Below are positions 25,401 through 38,382 of a stretch of 64,000 nucleotides of DNA, one piece after another. Where the stretch lies: contig NW_027018152.1 of the NCBI RefSeq assembly GCF_032854445.1, positions 1-64,000 on the forward strand, read 5' to 3'. The first letter of the stretch is position 1, and each line of letters starts with the position of its first letter. The position numbers were made by a program, and so were the translations under genes. Below the pieces are notes generated by a model. The model saw only the letters and a list, made by a program, of their open reading frames with translations, had not been told where the DNA came from and made no database searches. The DNA is from Liolophura sinensis (lineage: Eukaryota > Mollusca > Polyplacophora > Chitonida > Chitonidae).

Positions 25401-27952
25401 TGTAAAAAGTACAACTGACCACAGACCCACATGAATAAGGTGCCAAAAGATGCGGAATTGAGCCAGGTATCGGCAGCTGTTGAAAGATTGCAAGTTTCCC
25501 TGGTTTCCATGGAGTAAGAGCCGTTGCTATGCACGTGATTATGACTTAAATGATCATTTAATTGTCACTACAGGCTAAAGTATTGGTCGGAGAGCAACGC
25601 GGTTTGCACCATTCGATTTGTCGTCACAAAATACGTCGGATTAGCCTCTTACCAGCAGCACTGGAACAATTTTTCCAATTTTGCATTTTTGCCTGGTCTT
25701 TTTGTTAATTGAAATCGGCTACACTGTACTCTGTACAATCGCGACTGGTCATTACTATATTCAACTTTTGACTATAAGTTATGTGCCCTTCGGTAGCCCA
25801 GAAGACGTCAAATCTTTGGGCTAAGCCCATTTAACTCACCCAGCAATTGTCTTACTTCTAAGTGCAAGACAATCTCAATGTCTTTATCTACGTGTAGAAA
25901 AACTACACCATTTGTACATGAAAAACACAAGGTACTTGATACAGTCTGCTGTAAAAAGTACAACTGAACACTGACCCACTTCAGTAAGGTGCCAAAAGAT
26001 TCGGAATTGAGCCAGGCATCGGCAGCTGTTGAAAAATTGCAAATTTCCCTGGTTTCCATGGAGTAAGAGCCGTTGCTACGCACTGGATTATGACATAAAT
26101 GATATTTCAATTGTCGCTACAGCCAAAAGTATTGGTCGGAGAGCAACGCGGATTGCACCATTCGATTTCTCGTCACAAAATACGTCCGATTAGCCTCTTA
26201 CTAGTAGCACTGGAACAGTTTTTCCACTTTTGCATTTTTGCCTGGTCTTTTTGTTAATTGAAACTCGCTACACTGTACTCTGTACAATCGAGACTGGTCA
26301 TTACTATATTCAACTTTTGACTATAAGTTATGTGCCCTTCGGTAGCTCAGAAGACCTGAAATCTTTGGGCCAAGCCCATTTAACTCACCCAGCAATTGTC
26401 TTACTTCTAAGTCCAAGACAATCTCAATGTCTTTATCTACGCGTAGAAAAACCAGACCATTTGTACTTAAAAAACACAAGGTACTTGATACAGTCTGCTG
26501 TAAAAAGTACAACTAAACACTGACCCACATTTATAAGGTGCCAAAAGATGTGGAATTGGGCCAGTCATCGGCAGCTGTTAAAAAATTGCAAATATCCCTG
26601 GTTTCCATGGAGTAAGAGCCGTTGCTGGGCACGTGATTATGACATAAATGATCATTCAGTTGTCACTACAGCCAAAAGTATTGGTCGGAGAGCAACGCGG
26701 TTTGCACCATTTGATTTCTCGTCACAAAATACGTCGGATTAGTCTCTTACCAGCAGCACTGGAACAATTTTTCCAATTTTGCATTTTTACCTGGTCTTTT
26801 TGTTAATTGAAATCGGCTACACAGTACTCTGTACAATCGCGACTGGTCATTACTATATTCAACTTTTGACTATAAGTTATGTGCCCTTCGGTAGCTCAGA
26901 AGACGTCAAATCTTTGGGCCAAACCCATTTAACTCACCGAGCAATTGTCTTACTTCTAAGTCCAACACAATCTCAATGTCTTTATCTACGTGTAGAAAAA
27001 CCACACCATTTGTACATAAAAAACACAAGGTATTTGATACAGTCTGCTGTAAAAAGTACAACTAAACACTGACCCACATTTATAAGATGCCAAAGATGCG
27101 GAATTGGGCCAGGCATCGGCAGCTGTTAAAAAATTGCAAATATCCCTGGTTTCCATGGAGTAAGAGCCGTTGCTCTGCTCGTGATTATGACATCAATGAT
27201 CATTGAATTGTCGCTACAGCCAAAAGTATTGGTCGGAGAGCAACGCGGTTTGCACCATTCGATTTGTCGTCACAAAATACGTCGGATTAGCCTCTTACCA
27301 GCAGCACTGGAACAGTTTTTCTACTTTTGCATTTTTGCCTGGTCTTTTTGTTAATTGAAACCGGCTATACTGTACTCTGTACAATCGCGACTGGTCATTA
27401 CTATATTCAACTTTTGACTATAAGTTATGTGCCCTTCGGTAGCCCAGAAGACCTGAAATCTTTCGGCCAAGCCCATTTAACTCACCCAGTAATTGTCTTA
27501 CTTCTAAGTGCAAGACAATCTCAATGTCTTTATCTACGTGTAGAAAAACCACACCATTTGTACGTGGAAAACACAAGGTACTTGATACAGTCTGCTGTAA
27601 AAAGTACAACTGAACACTGACCCACTTCAGTAAGGTGCCAAAAGATGCGGAATTGAGCCAGGCATCGGCAGCTGTTGAAAAATTGCAAATTTCCTTGGTT
27701 TCCATGGAGTAAGAGCCGTTGCTGGGCACGTGATTATGACATCAATATTCATTGAATTGTCGCTACAGCCAAAAGAATTGGTCGGAGAGTAACGCGGATT
27801 GCACCATTCGATTTCTCGTCACAAAATACGTCGGATTAGCCTCTTACCAGCAGCACTGGAACAATTTTTCCAATTTTGCATTTTTGCCTGGTCTTTTTGT
27901 TAATTGAAATCGGCTACACTGTACTCTGTACAATCGCGACTGGTCATTACTA
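22467..27952. repeat. 10-monomer higher-order repeat (about 5.49 kb), copy 1
   Basis: The order is D E F A B C D' E' A B, with starts 22467, 23015, 23563, 24112, 24660, 25209, 25758, 26307, 26856 and 27404. D is marked by CTATAAATTTTGTG, E by AAGTCAAAGACAATC and GGCAGGTGTT, F by CTACGCGTAG with GCCAAACGTATT, and E' by CTACGCGTAG with GAGACTGGTC. The two A-B pairs are distinguishable: the first has CCAAGACAATC and TGGAAGAGTTT, the second CCAACACAATC and TTTTTCTACTTTTG. Both versions are kept in copy 2, which proves a 10-monomer rather than a 5-monomer unit. Confidence 0.9.
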
Positions 27953-30900
27953 TATTCAACTTTTGACTATAAATTTTGTGCCCTTCGGTAGCCCAGAAGA
28001 CGTCAAATCTTTGGGCTAAGCCCATTTAACTCACCCAGCAATTGTCTTACTTCTAAGTCCAAGACAATCTCAATGTCTTTATCTACGTGTAGAAAAACTA
28101 CACCATTTGTACATGAAAAACACAAGGTACTTGATACAGTCTGCTGTAAAAAGTACAACTGAACACTGACCCACTTCAGTAAGGTGCCAAAAGATTCGGA
28201 ATTGAGCCAGGCATCGGCAGCTGTTGAAAGATTGCAAATTTCCCTGGTTTCCATGGAGTAAGAGCCGTTGCTATGCACGTGATTATGACTTAAATGATCA
28301 TTTAATTGTCACTACAGGCAAAAGTATTGGTCGGAGAGCAACGCGGTTTGCACCATTCGATTTGTCGTCACAAAATACGTCGGATTAGCCTCTTACCAGC
28401 AGCACTGGAACAATTTTTCCAATTTTGCATTTTTGCCGGGTCTTTTTGTTAATTGAAACTCGCTACACTGTACTCTGTACAATCGAGACTGGTCATTACT
28501 ATATTCAACTTTTGACTATAAGTTATGTGCCCTTCGGTAGCTCAGAAGACCTGAAATCTTTGGGCCAAGCCCATTTAACTCACCCAGCAATTGTCTTACT
28601 TCTAAGTCAAAGACAATCTCAATGTCTTTATCTACGTGTAGAAAAACCACACCATTTGTACATAAAAAACACAAGGTACTTGATACAGTCTGCTGTAAAA
28701 AGTACAACTAAACACTGACCCACATTTATAAGGTGCCAAAAGATACGGAATTTGGCCAGGCATCGGCAGGTGTTAAAAAATTGCAAATATCCCTGGTTTC
28801 CATGGAGTAAGAGCCGTTGCTGGGCACGTGATTATGACATCAATAATCATTGAATTGTCCCTACAGCCAAAAGTATTGGTCGGAGAGCAACGCGGTTTGC
28901 ACCATTCGATTTCTCGTCACAAAATACGTCGGATTAGCCTCTTACTAGTAGCACTGCAACAGTTTTTCCACTTTTGCATTTTTGCCTGGTCTTTTTGTTA
29001 ATTGAAACTGGCTACACTGTACTCTGTACAATCGCGACTGGTCATTACTATATTCAACTTTTGACTATAAGTTATGTGCCCTTCGGTAGCTCAGAAGACC
29101 TGAAATCTTTGGGCTAAGCCCATTTAACTCACCCAGCAATTGCCTTACTTCTAAGTGCAAGACAATCTCAATGTCTTTATCTACGCGTAGAAAAACCAGA
29201 CCATTTGTACTTAAAAAACACAAGGTACTTGATACAGTCTGCTGTAAAAAGTACAACTAAACACTGACCCACATTTATAAGGTGCCAAAAGATGTGGAAT
29301 TGGGCCAGTCATCGGCAGCTGTTAAAAAATTGCAAATATCCCTGGTTTCCATGGAGTAAGAGCCGTTGCTGGGCACGTGATTATGACATAAATGATCATT
29401 CAGTTGTCACTACAGCCAAACGTATTGGTCGGAGAGCAACGCGGTTTGCACCATTTGATTTCTCGTCACAAAATACGTCGGATTAGTCTCTTACCAGCAG
29501 CACTGGAACAATTTTTCCAATTTTGCATTTTTACCTGGTCTTTTTGTTAATTGAAATCGGCTACACAGTACTCTGTACAATCGCGACTGGTCATTACTAT
29601 ATTCAACTTTTGACTATAAGTTATGTGCCCTTCGGTAGCTCAGAAGACGTCAAATCTTTGGGCCAAGCCCATTTAACTCACCGAGCAATTGTCTTACTTC
29701 TAAGTCCAAGACAATCTCAATGTCTTTATCTACGTGTAGAAAAACCACACCATTTGTACATAAAAAACACAAGGTATTTGATACAGTCTGCTGTAAAAAG
29801 TACAACTAAACACTGACCCACATTTATAAGATGCCAAAGATGCGGAATTGGGCCAGGCATCGGCAGCTGTTAAAAAATTGCAAATATCCCTGGTTTCCAT
29901 GGAGTAAGAGCCGTTGCTGTGCTCGTGATTATGACATCAATGATCATTGAATTGTCGCTACAGCCAAAAGTATTGGTCGGAGAGCAACGCGGTTTGCACC
30001 ATTCGATTTGTCGTCACAAAATACGTCGGATTAGCCTCTTACCAGCAGCACTGGAAGAGTTTTTCCACTTTTGCATTTTTGCCTGGTCTTTTTGTTAATT
30101 GAAACCGGCTATACTGTACTCTGTACAATCGCGACTGGTCATTACTATATTCAACTTTTGACTATAAGTTATGTGCCCTTCGGTAGCCCAGAAGACCTGA
30201 AATCTTTCGGCCAAGCCCATTTAACTCACCCAGTAATTGTCTTACTTCTAAGTGCAAGACAATCTCAATGTCTTTATCTACGTGTAGAAAAACCACACCA
30301 TTTGTACGTGGAAAACACAAGGTACTTGATACAGTCTGCTGTAAAAAGTACAACTGAACACTGACCCACTTCAGTAAGGTGCCAAAAGATGCGGAATTGA
30401 GCCAGGCATCGGCAGCTGTTGAAAAATTGCAAATTTTCTTGGTTTCCATGGAGTAAGAGCCGTTGCTGGGCACGTGATTATGACATCAATATTCATTGAA
30501 TTGTCGCTACAGCCAAAAGTATTGGTCGGAGAGTAACGCGGATTGCACCATTCGATTTCTCGTCACAAAATACGTCGGATTAGCCTCTTACCAGCAGCAC
30601 TGGAACAGTTTTTCCACTTTTGCATTTTTGCCTGGTCTTTTTGTTAATTGAAATCGGCTACACTGTACTCTGTACAATCGCGACTGGTCATTACTATATT
30701 CAACTTTTGACTACAAGCTATGTGCCCTTCGGTAGCCCAGAAGACGTCAAATCTTTCGGCTAAGCCCATTTAACTCACCCAGCAATTGTCTTACTTCTAA
30801 GTGCAAGACAATCTCAATGTCTTTATCTACGTGTAGAAAAACCACACCATTTGTACGTGAAAAACACAAGGTACTTGATACAGTCTGCTGTAAAAAGTAC

Positions 30901-33440
30901 AACTGACCACAGACCCACATGAATAAGGTGCCAAAAGATGCGGAATTGAGCCAGGTATCGGCAGCTGTTGAAAGATTGCAAGTTTCCCTGGTTTCCATGG
31001 AGTAAGAGCCGTTGCTATGCACGTGATTATGACTTAAATGATCATTTAATTGTCACTACAGGCAAAAGTATTGGTCGGAGAGCAACGCGGTTTGCACCAT
31101 TCGATTTGTCGTCACAAAATACGTCGGATTAGCCTCTTACCAGCAGCACTGGAACAATTTTTCCAATTTTGCATTTTTGCCTGGTCTTTTTGTTAATTGA
31201 AATCGGCTACACTGTACTCTGTACAATCGCGACTGGTCATTACTATATTCAACTTTTGACTATAAGTTATGTGCCCTTCGGTAGCCCAGAAGACGTCAAA
31301 TCTTTGGGCTAAGCCCATTTAACTCACCCAGCAATTGTCTTACTTCTAAGTGCAAGACAATCTCAATGTCTTTATCTACGTGTAGAAAAACTACACCATT
31401 TGTACATGAAAAACACAAGGTACTTGATACAGTCTGCTGTAAAAAGTACAACTGAACACTGACCCACTTCAGTAAGGTGCCAAAAGATTCGGAATTGAGC
31501 CAGGCATCGGCAGCTGTTGAAAAATTGCAAATTTCCCTGGTTTCCATGGAGTAAGAGCCGTTGCTACGCACTGGATTATGACATAAATGATATTTCAATT
31601 GTCGCTACAGCCAAAAGTATTGGTCGGAGAGCAACGCGGATTGCACCATTCGATTTCTCGTCACAAAATACGTCCGATTAGCCTCTTACTAGTAGCACTG
31701 GAACAGTTTTTCCACTTTTGCATTTTTGCCTGGTCTTTTTGTTAATTGAAACTCGCTACACTGTACTCTGTACAATCGAGACTGGTCATTACTATATGCA
31801 ACTTTTGACTATAAGTTATGTGCCCTTCGGTAGCTCAGAAGACCTGAAATCTTTGGGCCAAGCCCATTTAACTCACCCAGCAATTGTCTTACTTCTAAGT
31901 CCAAGACAATCTCAATGTCTTTATCTACGCGTAGAAAAACCAGACCATTTGTACTTAAAAAACACAAGGTACTTGATACAGTCTGCTGTAAAAAGTACAA
32001 CTAAACACTGACCCACATTTATAAGGTGCCAAAAGATGTGGAATTGGGCCAGTCATCGGCAGCTGTTAAAAAATTGCAAATATCCCTGGTTTCCATGGAG
32101 TAAGAGCCGTTGCTGGGCACGTGATTATGACATAAATGATCATTCAGTTGTCACTACAGCCAAAAGTATTGGTCGGAGAGCAACGCGGTTTGCACCATTT
32201 GATTTCTCGTCACAAAATACGTCGGATTAGTCTCTTACCAGCAGCACTGGAACAATTTTTCCAATTTTGCATTTTTACCTGGTCTTTTTGTTAATTGAAA
32301 TCGGCTACACAGTACTCTGTACAATCGCGACTGGTCATTACTATATTCAACTTTTGACTATAAGTTATGTGCCCTTCGGTAGCTCAGAAGACGTCAAATC
32401 TTTGGGCCAAGCCCATTTAACTCACCGAGCAATTGTCTTACTTCTAAGTCCAACACAATCTCAATGTCTTTATCTACGTGTAGAAAAACCACACCATTTG
32501 TACATAAAAAACACAAGGTATTTGATACAGTCTGCTGTAAAAAGTACAACTAAACACTGACCCACATTTATAAGATGCCAAAGATGCGGAATTGGGCCAG
32601 GCATCGGCAGCTGTTAAAAAATTGCAAATATCCCTGGTTTCCATGGAGTAAGAGCCGTTGCTGTGCTCGTGATTATGACATCAATGATCATTGAATTGTC
32701 GCTACAGCCAAAAGTATTGGTCGGAGAGCAACGCGGTTTGCACCATTCGATTTGTCGTCACAAAATACGTCGGATTAGCCTCTTACCAGCAGCACTGGAA
32801 CAGTTTTTCTACTTTTGCATTTTTGCCTGGTCTTTTTGTTAATTGAAACCGGCTATACTGTACTCTGTACAATCGCGACTGGTCATTACTATATTCAACT
32901 TTTGACTATAAGTTATGTGCCCTTCGGTAGCCCAGAAGACCTGAAATCTTTCGGCCAAGCCCATTTAACTCACCCAGTAATTGTCTTACTTCTAAGTGCA
33001 AGACAATCTCAATGTCTTTATCTACGTGTAGAAAAACCACACCATTTGTACGTGGAAAACACAAGGTACTTGATACAGTCTGCTGTAAAAAGTACAACTG
33101 AACACTGACCCACTTCAGTAAGGTGCCAAAAGATGCGGAATTGAGCCAGGCATCGGCAGCTGTTGAAAAATTGCAAATTTCCTTGGTTTCCATGGAGTAA
33201 GAGCCGTTGCTGGGCACGTGATTATGACATCAATATTCATTGAATTGTCGCTACAGCCAAAAGAATTGGTCGGAGAGTAACGCGGATTGCACCATTCGAT
33301 TTCTCGTCACAAAATACGTCGGATTAGCCTCTTACCAGCAGCACTGAAACAGTTTTTCCACTTTTGCATTTTTGCCTGGTCCTTTTGTTAATTGAAATCG
33401 CCTACACTGTACTCTGTACAATCGCGACTGGTCATTACTA
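27953..33440. repeat. 10-monomer higher-order repeat (5488 bp), copy 2
   Basis: The order D E F A B C D' E' A B is the same as in copy 1, with starts 27953, 28502, 29051, 29600, 30148, 30697, 31246, 31795, 32344 and 32892. Most corresponding points are exactly 5488 bp apart; a slightly different offset at E and F reflects CTAACTG deletions in copy 1 (near 22978 and 23525) that are absent here. The join with copy 1 lies in the tail of the B monomer ending at 27952, which changes to the CAATTTTTCCAATTTT form that normally precedes D. Confidence 0.9.
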
Positions 33441-35088
33441 TATTCAACTTTTGACTACAAGCTATGTGCCCTTCGGTAGCCCAGAAGACGTCAAATCTTT
33501 CGGCTAAGCCCATTTAACTCACCCAGCAATTGTCTTACTTCTAAGTGCAAGACAATCTCAATGTCTTTATCTACGTGTAGAAAAACCACACCATTTGTAC
33601 GTGAAAAACACAAGGTACTTGATACAGTCTGCTGTAAAAAGTACAACTGACCAAAGACCCACATGAATAAGGTGCCAAAAGATGCGGAATTGAGCCAGGT
33701 ATCGGCAGCTGTTGAAAGATTGCAAGTTTCCCTGGTTTCCATGGAGTAAGAGCCGTTGCTATGCACGTGATTATGACTTAAATGATCATTTAATTGTCAC
33801 TACAGGCAAAAGTATTGGTCGGAGAGCAACGCGGTTTGCACCATTCGATTTGTCGTCACAAAATACGTCGGATTAGCCTCTTACCAGCAGCACTGGAACA
33901 ATTTTTCCAATTTTGCATTTTTGCCTGGTCTTTTTGTTAATTGAAATCGGCTACACTGTACTCTGTACAATCGCGACTGGTCATTACTATATTCAACTTT
34001 TGACTATAAGTTATGTGCCCTTCGGTAGCCCAGAAGACGTCAAATCTTTGGGCTAAGCCCATTTAACTCACCCAGCAATTGTCTTACTTCTAAGTCCAAG
34101 ACAATCTCAATGTCTTTATCTACGTGTAGAAAAACTACACCATTTGTACATGAAAAACACAAGGTACTTGATACAGTCTGCTGTAAAAAGTACAACTGAA
34201 CACTGACCCACTTCAGTAAGGTGCCAAAAGATGCGGAATTGAGCCAGGCATCGGCAGCTGTTGAAAAATTGCAAATTTCCCTGGTTTCCATGGAGTAAGA
34301 GCCGTTGCTACGCACGTGATTATGACATAAATGATATTTCAATTGTCGCTACAGCCAAAAGTATTGGTCGGAGAGCAACGCGGATTGCACCATTCGATTT
34401 CTCGTCACAAAATACGTCGGATTAGCCTCTTACTAGTAGCACTGGAACAGTTTTTCCACTTTTGCATTTTTGCCTGGTCTTTTTGTTAATTGAAACTCGC
34501 TACACTGTACTCTGTACAATCGAGACTGGTCATTACTATATTCAACTTTTGACTATAAGTTATGTGCCCTTCGGTAGCTCAGAAGACCTGAAATCTTTTG
34601 GGCCAAGCCCATTTAACTCACCCAGCAATTGTCTTACTTCTAAGTCAAAGACAATCCCAATGTCTTTATCTACGTGTAGAAAAACCACACCATTTGTACA
34701 TAAAAAACACAAGGTACTTGATACAGTCTGCTGTAAAAAGTACAACTAAACACTGACCCACATTTATAAGGTGCCAAAAGATACGGAATTTGGCCAGGCA
34801 TCGGCAGGTGTTAAAAAATTGCAAATATCCCTGGTTTCCATGGAGTAAGAGCCGTTGCTACGCACGTGATTATGACATCAATAATCATTGAATTGTCGCT
34901 ACAGCCAAAAGTAATGGTCAGAGAGCAACGCGGTTTGCACCATTCGATTTCTCGTCACAAAATACGTCGGATTAGCCTCTTACCAGCAGCACTGGAACAG
35001 TTTTTCCACTTTTGCATTTTTACCTGGTCTTTTTGTTAATTGAAATCGGCTACACTGTACTCTGTACAATCGCGACTGGTCATTACTA
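33441..35088. repeat. Trailing monomers C, D', E of the 5/10-monomer domain
   Basis: Monomer starts are 33441 (C), 33990 (D') and 34539 (E, with CAAAGACAATCCC). The sequence continues from B as the C D' branch and then ends with E rather than E', so it is neither branch of the 10-monomer unit in pure form. This suggests a recombination between the two branches. Confidence 0.8.
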
Positions 35089-37833
35089 TATTCAACTTTT
35101 GACTATAAGTTATGTGCCCTTCGGTAGCCCAGAAGACCTGAAATCTTTGGGCTAAGCCCATTTAACTCACCCAGCAATTGCCTTACTTCTAAGTGCAAGA
35201 CAATCTCAATGTCTTTATCTACGTGTAGAAAAACCACACCATTTGTACGTGAAAAACACAAGGTACTTGATACAGTCTGCTGTAAAAAGTACAACTGAAC
35301 ACTGACCCACTTCAGTAAGGTGCCAAAAGATGCGGAATTGAGCCAGGCATCGGCAGCTGTTGAAAAATTGCAAATTTCCTTGGTTTCCATGGAGTAAGAG
35401 CCGATGCTGGGCACGTGATTTTGACATCAATATTCATTGAATTGTCGCTACAGCCAAAAGTATTGGTCGGAGAGCAACGCGGATTGCACCATTTGATTTG
35501 TCGTCACAAAATACGTCGGATTAGCCTCTTACCAGCAGCACTGGAACAATTTTTCCAATTTTGCATTTTTGCCTGGTTTTTTTGTTAATTGAAATCGGCT
35601 ACACTGCACTATGTACCATCGCAACTGGTCATTACTATTTTCAACTTTTGATTATATGTTATGTGCCCTTCGGTAGCCCAGAAGGCCTGAAATCTTTGGG
35701 CCAAGCCCATTTAACTCACCCAGCAATTGCCTTACTTCTAAGTGCAAGACAATCTCAATGTCTTTATCTACGTGTAGAAAAACAACACCATTTGTACATG
35801 AAAAACACAAGGTACTTGATACAGTCTGCTGTAAAAAGTACAACTGAACACTGACCCACTTCAGTAAGGTGCCAAAAGATTCGGAATTGAGCCAGGCATC
35901 GGCAGCTGTTGAAAAATTGCAAATTTCCCTGGTTTCCATGGAGTAAGAGCCGTTGCTGGGCACGTGATTATGACATAATTGATCATTCCATTGTCACTAC
36001 AGCCAAAAGTATTGGTCGGAGAGCAACGCGGTTTGCACCATTCGATTTCTCGTCACAAAATACGTGGGATTAGCCTCTTACCAGCAGCACTGGAACAGTT
36101 TTTCCACTTTTGCATTTTTGCTTCGTGTTTTTGTTAATTGAAATCGGCTACACTGTACTCTGTACAATCGCGACTGGTCATTACTACATTCAACTTTTGA
36201 CTATAAGCTATGTGCCCTTTGGTAGCCCAGAAGACGTCAAATCTTTCGGCTAAGCCCATTTAACTCACCCAGTAATTGTCTTACTTCTAAGTGCAAGACA
36301 ATCTCAATGTCTTTATCTACGTGTAGAAAGACCACACCATTTGTACGTGAAAAACATAAGGTACTTGATACAGTCTGCTGTAAAAAGTACAACTGACCAC
36401 AGACCCACAGGAATAAGGTGGCAAAAGATCCGGAATTGAGCCAGGTATCGGCAGCTGTTGAAAAATTGCAAATTTCCCTGGTTTCCATGGAGTAAGAGCC
36501 GTTGCTGGGCACGTGATTATGACATAAATGATCATTCAATTGTCATTACAGCCAAAAGTATTGGTCGGAGAGCAACGCGGTTTGCACCATTTGATTTCTC
36601 GTCACAAAATACGTCGGATTAGTCTCTTACCAGCAGCACTGGAACAATTTTTCCAATTTTGCATTTTTAGATGGTCTTTTTGTTAATTGAAATCGGCTAC
36701 ACTGTACTCTGTACAATCGCGACTGGTCATTACTATATTCAACTTTTGACTATAAGTTATGTGCCCTTCGGTAGCCCAGAAGACGTCAAATCTTTCGGCT
36801 AAGCCCATTTAACTCACCCAGCAATTGTCTTACTTCTAAGTCCAAGACAATCTCAATGTCTTTATCTACGTGTAGAAAAACTACACCATTTGTACATGAA
36901 AAACACAAGGTACTTGATACAGTCTGCTGTAAAAAGTACAACTGAACACTGACCCACTTCAGTAAGGTGCCAAAAGATTCGGAATTGAGCCAGGCATCGG
37001 CAGCTGTTGAAATATTGCAAATTTCCCTGGTTTCCATGGAGTAAGAGCCGTTGCTACGCACGTGATTATGACATAAATGATATTTCAATTGTCACTACAG
37101 CCAAAAGTATTGGTCGGAGAGCAACGCGGATTGCACCATTCGATTTCTCGTCACAAAATACGTCGGATTAGCCTCTTACTAGTAGCACTGGAACAGTCTT
37201 TCCACTTTTGCATTTCTGCTAGGTCTTTTTGTTAATTGAAACTGGCTACACTGTACTCTGTACAATCGCGACTGGTCATTACTATATTCAACTTTTGACT
37301 ATAAGTTATGTGCCCTTCGGTAGCTCTGAAGACCTGAAATCTTTGGGCCAAGCCCATTTAACTCACCCAGCAATTGTCTTACTTCTAAGTCCAAGACAAT
37401 CTCAATGTCTTTATCTACGTGTAGAAAAACCAGACCATTTGTACATAAAAAACACAAGGTACTTGATACAGTCTGCTGTAAAAAGTACAACTAAACACTG
37501 ACCCACATTTATAAGGTGCCAAAAGATACGGAATTTGGCCAGGCATCGGCAGGTGTTAAAAAATTGCAAATATCCCTGGTTTCCATGGAGTAAGAGCCGT
37601 TGCTGGGCACGTGATTATGACATCAATATTCATTGAATTGTCGCTACAGCCAAAAGTATTGGTCGGAGAGCAACGCGGATTGCACCATTCGATTTCTCGT
37701 CACAAAATACGTCGGATTAGCCTCTTACCAGCAGCACTGGAACAGTTTTTCCACTTTTGCATTTTTACCTCGTCTTTTTGTTAATTGAAATCGGCTACAC
37801 TGTACTCTGTACAATCGCGACTGGTCATTACTA
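35089..37833. repeat. 5-monomer block, copy 1 (spacing 3294 bp)
   Basis: Monomer starts are 35089, 35638, 36187, 36736 and 37285. Markers are CCGATGCTGGGC (first), GATTATATGTTATG with GAAGGCCTG (second), GCTTCGTGTTTTTG before and CACAGGAATAAG within (third, type G), AAACTACACC with TTTAGATGG before it (fourth, type H), and AGCTCTGAAGACC after TTTCTGCTAGG (fifth, type I). All five recur 3294 bp downstream. Confidence 0.88.
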
Positions 37834-38382
37834 TATTCAACTTTTGACTATAAGTTATGTGCCCTTCGGTAGCCCAGAAGACCTGAAATCTTTGGGCCAA
37901 GCCCATTTAACTCACCCAGCAATTGCCTTACTTCTAAGTGCAAGACAATCTCAATGTCTTTATCTACGTGTAGAAAAACCACACCATTTGTACGTGAAAA
38001 ACAAAAGGTACTTGATACAGTCTGCTGTAAAAAGTACAACTGAACACTGACCCACTTCAGTAAGGTGCCAAAAGATTCGGAATTGGGCCAGGCATCGGCA
38101 GCTGTTAAAAAATTGCAAATATCCCTGGTTTCCATGGAGTAAGAGCCGTTGCTGGGCACGTGATTATGACATAAATGATCATTCAATTGTCACTACAGCC
38201 AAAAGTATTGGTCGGAGAGCAACGCGGTTTGCACCATTTGATTTCTCGTCACAAAATACGTCGGATTAGCCTCTTACCAGCAGCACTGGAACAATTTTTC
38301 CAATTTTGCATTTTTAGATGGTCTTTTTGTTAATTGAAATCGGCTACACTGTACTCTGTACAATCGCGACTGGTCATTACTA
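37834..38382. repeat. Single monomer between the two 5-monomer blocks
   Basis: Markers are a preceding TTTTTACCTCGTC, then AACAAAAGG, GATTCGGAATTGGGCC and ACCATTTGATTTC. Close relatives start at 48814 and 54303, each time next to a copy of the same neighbouring block, so it forms part of the larger duplicated segment. Confidence 0.85.
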
